A DNA stretch of 8,112 nt, from contig CABUVH010000090.1 of NCBI GenBank assembly GCA_902494935.1, forward strand, positions 1 through 8,112. Reading direction: 5' to 3'. The position numbers were made by a program, and so were the translations under genes. Shown piece by piece: positions 1 to 6,184 of the stretch. The notes under the pieces were generated by a model, which did not search any database, had not been told where the DNA came from, and saw only the letters and a program-made list of their open reading frames with translations. This DNA comes from an uncultured Collinsella sp. GTDB taxonomy: Bacteria > Actinomycetota > Coriobacteriia > Coriobacteriales > Coriobacteriaceae. Numbering within the stretch: position 1 is the first letter of the stretch; every line of letters starts with the position of its first letter.

Positions 1-94
1 CGGCAGCATCGTCGGCACGCAGCACGCTTCCCGCCGTGAGCACGATACCCGCAAATGGGGCGCCGTTCACACGACCATCCACAACGCGACCCAT
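1..94 (-). CDS. hycI: Hydrogenase maturation endopeptidase, HycI type (N-terminal fragment, cut by window edge)
   Basis: Only the first 31 codons are in the window; the gene runs off the left edge. The visible protein starts MGRVVDGRVNG and contains GIVLTAGSVLRADDAA at about residues 16-31. This fits the N-terminal glycine-rich strand and the G(N/S)xLxxDD signature of the HycI/HyaD/HybD protease family, in which the acidic residue binds nickel in the immature large subunit. Proteases of this family remove the C-terminal tail of the large subunit after nickel insertion, in the cytoplasm. The natural substrate here is HyfG, encoded in the same operon, which carries such a tail. The start ATG overlaps the stop of the preceding hyfJ by one base (TAATG), and a GGGAAGG ribosome binding site sits 8 bases upstream, so translation is probably coupled. 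The assignment rests on one short motif plus context; the remainder of the gene would settle it. Confidence 0.8.
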   Translation of the reverse strand, partial: MGRVVDGRVNGAPFAGIVLTAGSVLRADDAA

Positions 95-675
95 TACTGC
101 AACCTTCCCGTCAGATACACGCCCGACACATCGCGCACGCGCTCAACCAGATCGCGGAACTTCATCAGAAACGCGACTTGCTGGGCATGCAGGCCAAAGT
201 CGTCGTCGAACACCGAGATGCCGGCCTTGGCCGACCCGCGAAAACCGCGCTCGTCGAGCAGCGTGTCGCAGGCCTCGAGCAGCGACGGCACCGCCGCCTT
301 GTCGAGCTGGCACTCGCCAAAGGAACGGATGGCCTCGAACTTGGTCTTGGCCTCCCCCTCCGGCAGCGCGTCGACGAGCGAATAGAACACATCCACCGGC
401 ACCGACAGGCGCGGCTCAAAGCAGTCGAGCACGCCGGTGTGGTGGCCCACGGCGAGCGTGTAGTACAGTACGTCGCAGGCCTCCTGGGGAACGTCTTCCT
501 CGGTCTCCACAAACTTACGCGTGAGCTCGTAAAAGACCACCTGGTCGGGCGCATGACCCAGGCAGGGGTCGGCGACGCCCTCGGCGGCCTCGTCGCTTGC
601 GCGCGAGGCATCGCCAAAGGAGCCGCCGAGCATGCCGGGACCCGCAAAGTAACCAGAGCGGTCCGTGAGCTCCAT
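94..675 (-). CDS. hyfJ: Formate hydrogenlyase maturation protein, HycH/HyfJ family
   Basis: A soluble protein of 193 residues. From about residue 46 it matches the HycH/HyfJ family: VVFYELTRKFVE (46-57), then VLYYTLAVGHHTGVLDC (69-85), and a C-terminal VSGVYLTGRLQ (183-193). E. coli HycH is needed for maturation of the hydrogenase-3 large subunit, but its biochemical role is not firmly known; I infer the same role toward HyfG. The protein is longer than the roughly 136-residue E. coli homologues because of about 43 extra residues at the N-terminus, rich in Gly, Ala, Ser and Asp. The start is supported by GGAGG 7 bases upstream. The ATG also follows the TAG stop of hyfI with no gap, while the next internal Met (residue 15) would leave an unneeded gap. 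It ends in TAA, overlapping the start of the protease gene by one base. It uses no TTA, CTA or TCA codons. Confidence 0.9.
   Translation of the reverse strand: MELTDRSGYFAGPGMLGGSFGDASRASDEAAEGVADPCLGHAPDQVVFYELTRKFVETEEDVPQEACDVLYYTLAVGHHTGVLDCFEPRLSVPVDVFYSLVDALPEGEAKTKFEAIRSFGECQLDKAAVPSLLEACDTLLDERGFRGSAKAGISVFDDDFGLHAQQVAFLMKFRDLVERVRDVSGVYLTGRLQ
103..109 (-). promoter_or_regulatory. Ribosome binding site of hycI
   Basis: GGGAAGG on the minus strand, 8 bases before the ATG at 94 and inside the 3' end of hyfJ. It is weaker than the GGAGG sites of the other genes. With the one-base TAATG overlap this points to translation coupled to hyfJ. Confidence 0.65.
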
Positions 676-1458
676 CTAGCGACCTCCGGCCAGCACCAGA
701 TCCTGCAGCGCCGAGTAGACCTCGACACGGCGCGGATCGTCCTGCTTGTCGATGAGCAGCGCCATGGCACCGCGGATATCGCCCTTGGGCGCGCCCTCGA
801 GCGTATCCATAAACTCGTTGGCCAGGTCGCGGCCGTAACGGTAGCCGCTCATGGCGCGAGCTTCGCGCTCGATGGCAACGCGCAGCTTGTACGGCACGCC
901 GGGGTGCAGGATATCGGCCTGCTCGCCGGCGGCCTCCACCGTGGTCTCGGCATGGAGCTTTTGGTCCAGCAGGCCAAGTGCCATGGCAAAGCCGTAGACG
1001 GTCTGCGCGGGGCTGGGCGGGCAGCCGGGGATGTAGACATCGACCGGCAGAATCTTATCCGTGCCGCCCCAGACGCAGTAGTTGTCGTAGAAGATGCCGC
1101 CGGTGCAGCCGCACGCGCCATAGGACACCACGATCTTGGGATCGGGTGCGGCCTCAAACGCGCGCAGGGCCGGCATGCGCATGGCACGCGTCACGGCGCC
1201 GGTGTACAGCAGCACATCGGCGTGACGGGGCGAGGGCACGACCTTGATGCCAAAGCGCTCGACGTCAAAGACGGGCGTGATGGAACCGAAGATCTCGATC
1301 TCGCAGCCGTTGCAGCCGCCGCAGTCGACACGGTAGACGTACACCGAGCGCTTGATCTTCTTAAGAAGGGTCGCCTTGGCCTTCTCGATGCTCTCGTCGA
1401 GCTCGATCTTGGTCGGGCGGTACTGAAGCCGCTCGGGCAAAAGCGTGGGTTCGGCCAT
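676..1458 (-). CDS. hyfI: Hydrogenase-4 small subunit HyfI, NuoB-like, one [4Fe-4S] cluster
   Basis: A 260-residue protein of the NuoB/HycG family, close in length to the E. coli proteins (about 252-255). It carries the cluster proximal to the Ni-Fe site and passes electrons to HyfG in the cytoplasmic arm. Likely cluster ligands are Cys49 and Cys52 in CNGCEIE, Cys116 in GACGCTGG and Cys146 in the family-typical IPGCPPSPAQTVYGF. Further cysteines at 46, 118 and 128 (YCVWGGTDKILP) lie close by. The N-terminal 35 residues are basic and probably helical. Residues 180-260 form a C-terminal region beyond the NuoB core, including ARAMSGYRYGRD, as in HycG/HyfI. The start has AAGGAGG 7 bases upstream and lies 2 bases after the hyfH stop. 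The stop codon touches the hyfJ start. No transmembrane segment or signal peptide is apparent, as expected for group 4 small subunits, which lack the Tat signal of periplasmic uptake hydrogenases. Confidence 0.97.
   Translation of the reverse strand: MAEPTLLPERLQYRPTKIELDESIEKAKATLLKKIKRSVYVYRVDCGGCNGCEIEIFGSITPVFDVERFGIKVVPSPRHADVLLYTGAVTRAMRMPALRAFEAAPDPKIVVSYGACGCTGGIFYDNYCVWGGTDKILPVDVYIPGCPPSPAQTVYGFAMALGLLDQKLHAETTVEAAGEQADILHPGVPYKLRVAIEREARAMSGYRYGRDLANEFMDTLEGAPKGDIRGAMALLIDKQDDPRRVEVYSALQDLVLAGGR
683..687 (-). promoter_or_regulatory. Ribosome binding site of hyfJ
   Basis: GGAGG on the minus strand, 7 bases before the ATG at 675 and inside the 3' end of hyfI. It supports the long form of HyfJ with its extra N-terminal residues over an internal start at residue 15. 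Confidence 0.82.
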
Positions 1459-1460
1459 GG

Positions 1461-2177
1461 TTACTCCTCCTTCGTTTCAAAATCCATGATGATGCCCTCG
1501 ACCGGCGCCGGACCGGCGGGAATCTCGGGCGCATCGGGGTTAAGCTCGCGGTCGATATACTCCGGGTTCACACCGTGGCCGCCCAGATACTCCATGCCGG
1601 GGCCCTGGGGCTCACCGGACGCAAGCGTCTCGTTGGCAGCCATGCCGGCAGCGTTGCCGGTCTTTACGGCCGAGGCGGCGCGCAGGGCGTCGAGCTCGCG
1701 CTTGCACTCCTGGCACATACCGACGGTACGGGCGGCCTGCTCGGCCTCCATGCCGCCGGCCTTTTGCAGCAGGCGCTTGGCGTAGTCGATCTCCTTGTGC
1801 GGGGCGAACGGCTTGCCGCAGCGCGAGCAGTGCTCGAGCGTGTAGACGCTCTTGCTGGTGAGGTCGTCCTTGCTCATGACGGCCAGCTCAAACTCCTCGG
1901 TGAGCTTGATGGCCTCCATGGGGCAGGCTTCCTCGCAGCGGCCGCAAAAGATGCAGCGGCCGTAGTCGATCGACCAGGTGATGGTGTCGGCCGCAAGGTC
2001 GGTGTCCATGCGAATGGCATCGGCCGGGCAAGCCACGCCGCAGGCTCCGCAGGCGATGCAGAGCTCGGCATTGTGCTCGGGCTTGCCGCGCATGTCCTTG
2101 TTGGTGGGGAACGGCGCAAACGGGTACTTGACCGTCGCGTCGCCGGCCTTGGCGTTGACCTTCCAAAGCTTCAGCAT
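1461..2177 (-). CDS. hyfH: Hydrogenase-4 ferredoxin-like subunit HyfH, NuoI/HycF family, two [4Fe-4S] clusters
   Basis: A 238-residue iron-sulfur protein that relays electrons to HyfI. Two ferredoxin motifs are complete: C40-x2-C43-x2-C46-x3-C50-P and C75-x2-C78-x2-C81-x3-C85-P. Downstream are two more pairs, C117-x2-C120 (HCSRCGKPFAPHKEIDYA) and C155-x2-C158 (MCQECKRELDAL). These look like a metal-binding ribbon and are also found in E. coli HycF/HyfH. The E. coli proteins end at about 180 residues; here about 60 residues rich in Gly, Pro, Glu and Asn follow, containing YLGGHGVNPEYIDRELNP. The reading frame stays open 41 codons further upstream to position 2300. I chose the ATG at 2177 because it begins MLKLWKVNAK as in the family, has AGGAGG 9 bases upstream and starts one base after the hyfG stop. 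The longer form would lie inside hyfG. TAA stop, 2 bases before hyfI. Confidence 0.96.
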   Translation of the reverse strand: MLKLWKVNAKAGDATVKYPFAPFPTNKDMRGKPEHNAELCIACGACGVACPADAIRMDTDLAADTITWSIDYGRCIFCGRCEEACPMEAIKLTEEFELAVMSKDDLTSKSVYTLEHCSRCGKPFAPHKEIDYAKRLLQKAGGMEAEQAARTVGMCQECKRELDALRAASAVKTGNAAGMAANETLASGEPQGPGMEYLGGHGVNPEYIDRELNPDAPEIPAGPAPVEGIIMDFETKEE

Positions 2178-2178
2178 A

Positions 2179-3951
2179 TTAGAGCGCCTCCTCATCGAGC
2201 GGAGCGGCCATGGTGCCCTCGCCCGCAAGCGGCGACTTGTCGCGCCAGACGTTCTCGAACTGCTCCTTGTCGAGCACGTGGTCGCGCTTGGCGGCGACAT
2301 CGGTCACCGTCACGCGGTCGGTGCAGGAGTAGCACGGGTCGAGCGAGCCGACGATCAACGCAGCGTCACCCACGGTGTTGCCGCGGAACATGTAGCGCAG
2401 GACCGGCCAGTTGCTGTACGTGGCGGCCTTGGCGCGCCAGCGGTAGCACTTCTGGTTGTTGCCGAGCATGGCCCAGTGCACGTCCTCGCCGCGCGGCGCC
2501 TCGGTGGCGCCGATGGCGTACTTGTGCGGGGTGTACTCCCAATCCGTGGTGAGGATGGGGCCCGACGGGCAGTTCTCGAGCATGGTCTCGATCATGTCGA
2601 TCGAATCGTAGACCTCCTGGATGCGAACGGCGGTACGGCCGAAGGCATCGCAGGTGTCGGCCGTGGCGGCATGCATCTTTTGGACGTCCGGATCGGCGTA
2701 GCCGTCGAAGGGATGGTCAAAGCGCACGTCGCGGGCATAGCCCGAGCCACGCATGAGCGGGCCGACCGGCGAGAAGTCGCGTGCGATCTTGCGGTCCAAG
2801 ATGCCGATACCGCTCGTACGCTCAATGAAGTTGGGCGTGGAGAGTAAGACGTCGACGAGCTCCTGAACCTCGGAGCGCAGCTGGTGGATGGTCGTGAGCG
2901 TGGAGAGCTTCTGCTCGGCCAAAATGTCGCGACGCACGCCGCCGATCACGTTGAGACCGTAGGTCTTGCGGTGACCGGAGAGCTTCTCGGCCAGGTCCAT
3001 GGACTTCTCGCGGACGCGGAAGAACTGCTGGAAGCCGGAGTCGAAGCCCGTGTAGTGCGACGCCAGGCCAATGTTGAGCAGATGCGAGTGCAGACGCTCG
3101 ACCTCGAGCATGATGGCGCGGATGTACTGGGCGCGCGGCGGGACATGGATGCCCTGGGCGCGCTCGACGGCCTCGGCATAGGCCACCGAGTGGGCGCAGC
3201 CGCAGATGCCGCAGATGCGGTCGGCGAGGAACGTCACGGCGTCATAGTTCAGGCGCGTCTCGGCGACCTTCTCCATGCCGCGGTGCACGTAGAACAGGCG
3301 GTAGTCGGCGTCGACGATCGTCTCGCCCTCGACAAACAGGCGGAAGTGGCCGGGCTCGTCGGAGGTAATGTGCAACGGGCCCATGGGGACGAGCGTAGTC
3401 TCCTTGCCCTTGGTGTCGGCCAAGAACTCGTAGTTTTCCATGTCGCTCGCGGGAGCGGGACGGAAACGGTAATCCATGGAGTCCTTGCGCAGCGGATACA
3501 GGCCGCTGGGCCAATCGTCGGGCAGCACCAGGCGACGACGATCGGGCAGACCCTCGGGGATCAGACCGAACATGTCGCGCAGCTCGCGCTCGCCCCACAC
3601 GCAGGCGGGGACGAACGGCGTCACGGACGGGAACGTCATCTTGGCGGGATCGACCTCGGTGCGCACGGTCACCCAGCCGGGATCCTCCCCCTCCATGGAG
3701 ATGACGTAGTACACGGCGTAGCGGCCGCACAGGCTGCGCTCATCGTTGCCGATGATCACGGGAATCCAGCCGTAGCGCTCGTAATACAGGTAGTGGACGG
3801 CCTCGGGCAGCTTGTCCTGCTTGACGGTGATCGTCAGCTGGTCCTCGCACTGCCACTCGACCTTCTCGATGCAGCCCGGAACGGCGCGGCGCAGGGCCTC
3901 GACATGGCTCTCGCAGCGACGGGCGTACACCTTGTTCTCAGTTTCTATCAT
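2179..3951 (-). CDS. hyfG: Hydrogenase-4 catalytic large subunit HyfG, NuoC-NuoD fusion with Ni-Fe site
   Basis: A 590-residue catalytic subunit (E. coli HycE and HyfG are about 555-570). Residues 1-165 form a NuoC-like domain, with the family segment WGERELRDMFGL at 119-130 and LPDDWPSGLYPLRKD at 143-157. The NuoD/large-subunit domain follows from about 185. Nickel ligands are present as RICGIC (Cys247, Cys250) and DPCYSC (Cys540, Cys543), so the protein should be a true hydrogenase catalysing proton reduction or H2 oxidation on the cytoplasmic side. After the second pair comes TDR, then 44 residues from Val547. In HycE the maturation protease cuts after the equivalent Arg, so processing after Arg546 is expected and matches the protease gene at the end of the operon. 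The start follows the hyfF stop by 3 bases, with GAGGTGGAG just upstream. Codon 369 is TTA, one of only two TTA/CTA/TCA codons in the window. Confidence 0.98.
   Translation of the reverse strand: MIETENKVYARRCESHVEALRRAVPGCIEKVEWQCEDQLTITVKQDKLPEAVHYLYYERYGWIPVIIGNDERSLCGRYAVYYVISMEGEDPGWVTVRTEVDPAKMTFPSVTPFVPACVWGERELRDMFGLIPEGLPDRRRLVLPDDWPSGLYPLRKDSMDYRFRPAPASDMENYEFLADTKGKETTLVPMGPLHITSDEPGHFRLFVEGETIVDADYRLFYVHRGMEKVAETRLNYDAVTFLADRICGICGCAHSVAYAEAVERAQGIHVPPRAQYIRAIMLEVERLHSHLLNIGLASHYTGFDSGFQQFFRVREKSMDLAEKLSGHRKTYGLNVIGGVRRDILAEQKLSTLTTIHQLRSEVQELVDVLLSTPNFIERTSGIGILDRKIARDFSPVGPLMRGSGYARDVRFDHPFDGYADPDVQKMHAATADTCDAFGRTAVRIQEVYDSIDMIETMLENCPSGPILTTDWEYTPHKYAIGATEAPRGEDVHWAMLGNNQKCYRWRAKAATYSNWPVLRYMFRGNTVGDAALIVGSLDPCYSCTDRVTVTDVAAKRDHVLDKEQFENVWRDKSPLAGEGTMAAPLDEEAL
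2187..2192 (-). promoter_or_regulatory. Ribosome binding site of hyfH
   Basis: AGGAGG on the minus strand, 9 bases before the ATG at 2177 and inside the last codons of hyfG. It fixes the hyfH start at 2177 against the longer open frame that begins at 2300, and implies that ribosomes finishing hyfG reinitiate on hyfH. Confidence 0.85.
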
Positions 3952-3954
3952 TCG

Positions 3955-5514
3955 TTACTCCACCTCGCTCTGAGCGGTCTCGGTACCGAACACAGCGCGG
4001 TACATCGGCGTCGCGTGAAGTTCCTCGGTGCTCTGCTCGAGCACGATGCCGGTCGCGGTCTCCACACCGTGCACGAGAGGCAGCGGGGTGGCGATGCCAA
4101 ACCACAAGATCATGACAGCCAGGATGATTTCGGGGATAAGCATGAGCGCCGGGGCCTCATGCTTGCCCATGCCCTGGGGCGCATGGCCGAATACCGACTT
4201 GAGTGCGATGCGGGTGAGCGCGGAGATGGCCACGGTAAGACCGAGGGCGACCACGACGACCAGCCACATGGGACCGGCGGTAACACCGGCGACAAAAGTC
4301 AGGAACTCGGAGATAAACATGCCGAAGGGCGGGAAGGCACCAAGACCGAGCAGCGCCAGGACGGCGAGCGCGGCGGTTGCGGGGGCAACCTCGACGACAC
4401 CCTGGATCTTGGCCAGGCTACGCGTGCCAAAAGCGTGCTGGATGTTGCCGGACACGCAGAAGGCGAGCGTCTTGGTAAAGCCGTGGAACACGCAGTGCAG
4501 CAGGGCCGCGGCGATACCCAGCGGGCCACCGATACCCAGGCACAGGGCGATAACGCCCACGTTCTCCACAGACGAGTACGCAAAGCGGCGCTTGAGGTCG
4601 TCCTGGCGAAACATCGAAAGTGCCGCCACCAAAATGGACAGCGTGCCGACGATCAACAGCAAAAGTTGCGGATACTCGGCGCCCACGGCCTGGATGGTAA
4701 AGCCGTAGAAGTGCATGATCACAAGCATGGCGCACTTAAGCAGCACGCCCGAGAGCAGGGCCGAGACAGGGCTCGGAGCCTGGGAGTGGGCATCGGGCAG
4801 CCAAGTGTGCATGGGGAACAGGCCGGCCTTGGTGCCAAAGCCGATCACGATAAACGCAAAGGCAAGGCGCATGAGCGTCGGGTCGAACTGGTCGGCATAC
4901 GGCAGCACGCACGACAGGAATGTGGCCTCGTGGGCGTTGGGAATCACGTCGGCGGCGTTGGCGTAGATCAGCAGCGTACCGAACAGGCCAAAGGCCACGC
5001 CGGCGGTGCAGACCATCGCATACTTCCAAGAAGCCTCGAGGGCCGTCTTGTTCTTGTAGATACCCACGAGGAACACGGTGGAAAGCGTGGTTGCCTCCAC
5101 GGCAGCCCACGTGAGGATCATGTTGTTGGACAGGCACGCGAGCAGCATGGTGAACACAAACAGGCTAAACAGCGCAAAATACTGCTTGGCGCGCTCGGCG
5201 GGCATGGAGCCCTCCTCGATATCGGCCTTCACATAGGGCAGCGAGAACAGCCCGGTAAGAAAACCGATAAAGCCGATGAGCAGCACAAAGATGGCGCCCA
5301 GCGAATCGAGGTGGAACCACAGGCCAAGAGCGCTCGCGGTGTCGCCGCTCATAAGGACGTCACCGGCCGTCACAATCGACAGCACCAGGACGGCTGCGAC
5401 GGAGACCAGGTTGAGACCGGCAAACACGTTATAAGACGTGTTCTTGGGCAAAAACGCCATGACCAGCGAGAACACCAAAGGAGTCGCGAGCAGGGCGAGA
5501 ATCAACGTTTCCAT
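3955..5514 (-). CDS. hyfF: Hydrogenase-4 membrane subunit HyfF, antiporter-like (NuoN/NuoL/NuoM family)
   Basis: A very hydrophobic 519-residue protein (E. coli HyfF about 526) with some 13-14 predicted membrane segments, of the Mrp-antiporter/complex I family. Charged residues expected of the ion path are present: Glu140 in TWAAVEATTLSTVFLVG, Lys229 in GFGTKAGLFPMHTWLPDAH, Lys260 in LLSGVLLKCAM and Lys348 in HGFTKTLAF. I assign HyfF rather than HyfB or HyfD from its place directly before the large subunit, its length, and the FAYSSVENVG segment (311-320). By analogy with complex I it is one of the subunits that couple hydrogenase turnover to proton or sodium transport; the ion cannot be told from sequence. 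The start has GAGGGGG 6 bases upstream and lies 3 bases after the hyfE stop. The C-terminal 40 residues are hydrophilic and acidic (STEELHATPM, ending QSEVE). Confidence 0.95.
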   Translation of the reverse strand: METLILALLATPLVFSLVMAFLPKNTSYNVFAGLNLVSVAAVLVLSIVTAGDVLMSGDTASALGLWFHLDSLGAIFVLLIGFIGFLTGLFSLPYVKADIEEGSMPAERAKQYFALFSLFVFTMLLACLSNNMILTWAAVEATTLSTVFLVGIYKNKTALEASWKYAMVCTAGVAFGLFGTLLIYANAADVIPNAHEATFLSCVLPYADQFDPTLMRLAFAFIVIGFGTKAGLFPMHTWLPDAHSQAPSPVSALLSGVLLKCAMLVIMHFYGFTIQAVGAEYPQLLLLIVGTLSILVAALSMFRQDDLKRRFAYSSVENVGVIALCLGIGGPLGIAAALLHCVFHGFTKTLAFCVSGNIQHAFGTRSLAKIQGVVEVAPATAALAVLALLGLGAFPPFGMFISEFLTFVAGVTAGPMWLVVVVALGLTVAISALTRIALKSVFGHAPQGMGKHEAPALMLIPEIILAVMILWFGIATPLPLVHGVETATGIVLEQSTEELHATPMYRAVFGTETAQSEVE

Positions 5515-5517
5515 GGA

Positions 5518-6171
5518 CTACCCCCTCAGCTCGGACAGGTCGCGCGCATCGAGCGAGTGGGAGTCGTCCCAGATGCGACGCACGACGATGGACATGATGA
5601 TGACGGCAAAGATGGCGTCGGTGGCGATACCGATCTCGATGATCTCGGGAGCGGTGGGGGCCAAAAGCGCGAGCGTCACGTGGCTGCCGTTTTCCATAAG
5701 GCAGTATCCAAAGATCTGCTTCATGATGTTGCGCTGCGAGATGATGCAGGTGAGGCCCACAAAGAAGTGAGCGAAGCTAATAGCGAGCGCAGGCGTTGCG
5801 ACCTCGGCCGTGGGCAGGCTGATCTGCGTCACGACGGCAAAGCAGATCGCGACCTCCACGGCGATGATGCAGATGGCCCACGCGGGCTTAAGGCCGGCCT
5901 TGAGCGATGCGTCGCTCGGCTCGCCCATCTTCTTGTACGCACGGTTGAGGATATAAGGGACCAGGACGACCTTGGTGATAAAGGCGGATCCGGCCCACAT
6001 AAGCAGCTCCTGCGCACCGGTAGTGGCACCGAGCGTAGCGAGCAGTCCCACGAGCACCAGCGACTGCACCGCATACCAGTGGATGGAATGTTTGATGTTC
6101 TTGGAGACAACCACCATGGTGGACGTGACGATCAGAAGGCCGCCAAGGATGTTGACGATCGAATAACCCAT
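5518..6171 (-). CDS. hyfE: Hydrogenase-4 membrane subunit HyfE, with NuoK-like region
   Basis: A 217-residue membrane protein, almost exactly the length of E. coli HyfE (216), with about six to seven hydrophobic segments. The N-terminal half has helices near 5-22, 33-50 and 56-76, then a charged loop (RAYKKMGEPSDASLKAGLKP). The second half has helices near 98-115, 125-145, 150-170 and 178-198. The segment from Gly139 (GLTCIISQRNIMKQIFGYCLMENGSH) resembles the NuoK core. Its buried carboxylate would be Glu160, with Glu106 and Glu123 as further membrane carboxylates. HyfE has no counterpart in the smaller hydrogenase-3 (Hyc) complex, so its presence marks the Hyf-type enzyme. The tail DDSHSLDARDLSELRG is hydrophilic and probably cytoplasmic. 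The start has AGGAGG 9 bases upstream, overlapping the hyfD stop, with a 13-base gap between the two genes. It ends in TAG, 3 bases before hyfF. Confidence 0.95.
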   Translation of the reverse strand: MGYSIVNILGGLLIVTSTMVVVSKNIKHSIHWYAVQSLVLVGLLATLGATTGAQELLMWAGSAFITKVVLVPYILNRAYKKMGEPSDASLKAGLKPAWAICIIAVEVAICFAVVTQISLPTAEVATPALAISFAHFFVGLTCIISQRNIMKQIFGYCLMENGSHVTLALLAPTAPEIIEIGIATDAIFAVIIMSIVVRRIWDDSHSLDARDLSELRG

Positions 6172-6184
6172 GTCGTTCTACCTC

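Noticed and set aside
55..1785. Plus-strand open frame of 576 codons opposite hyfJ and hyfI
   Set aside because: Codon-aligned antisense shadow of two well-recognised genes; no recognisable domain.
2178..2300. Longer hyfH start at 2300 giving 41 extra residues
   Set aside because: The extra part lies inside hyfG, is Ser/Arg-rich off-frame translation, and the family-typical MLKLWK start at 2177 has an AGGAGG site at proper distance.
1575..2847. Plus-strand open frames opposite hyfH (1575-2552) and the 3' part of hyfG (1978-2847)
   Set aside because: Antisense shadows; the second one is stopped by the complement of the hyfG TTA codon 369.
2845..2847. Single TTA codon in hyfG as a tRNA-based regulatory switch, as in Streptomyces bldA
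   Set aside because: One rare codon is weak evidence, and that system is known from Streptomyces; nothing else here supports it.
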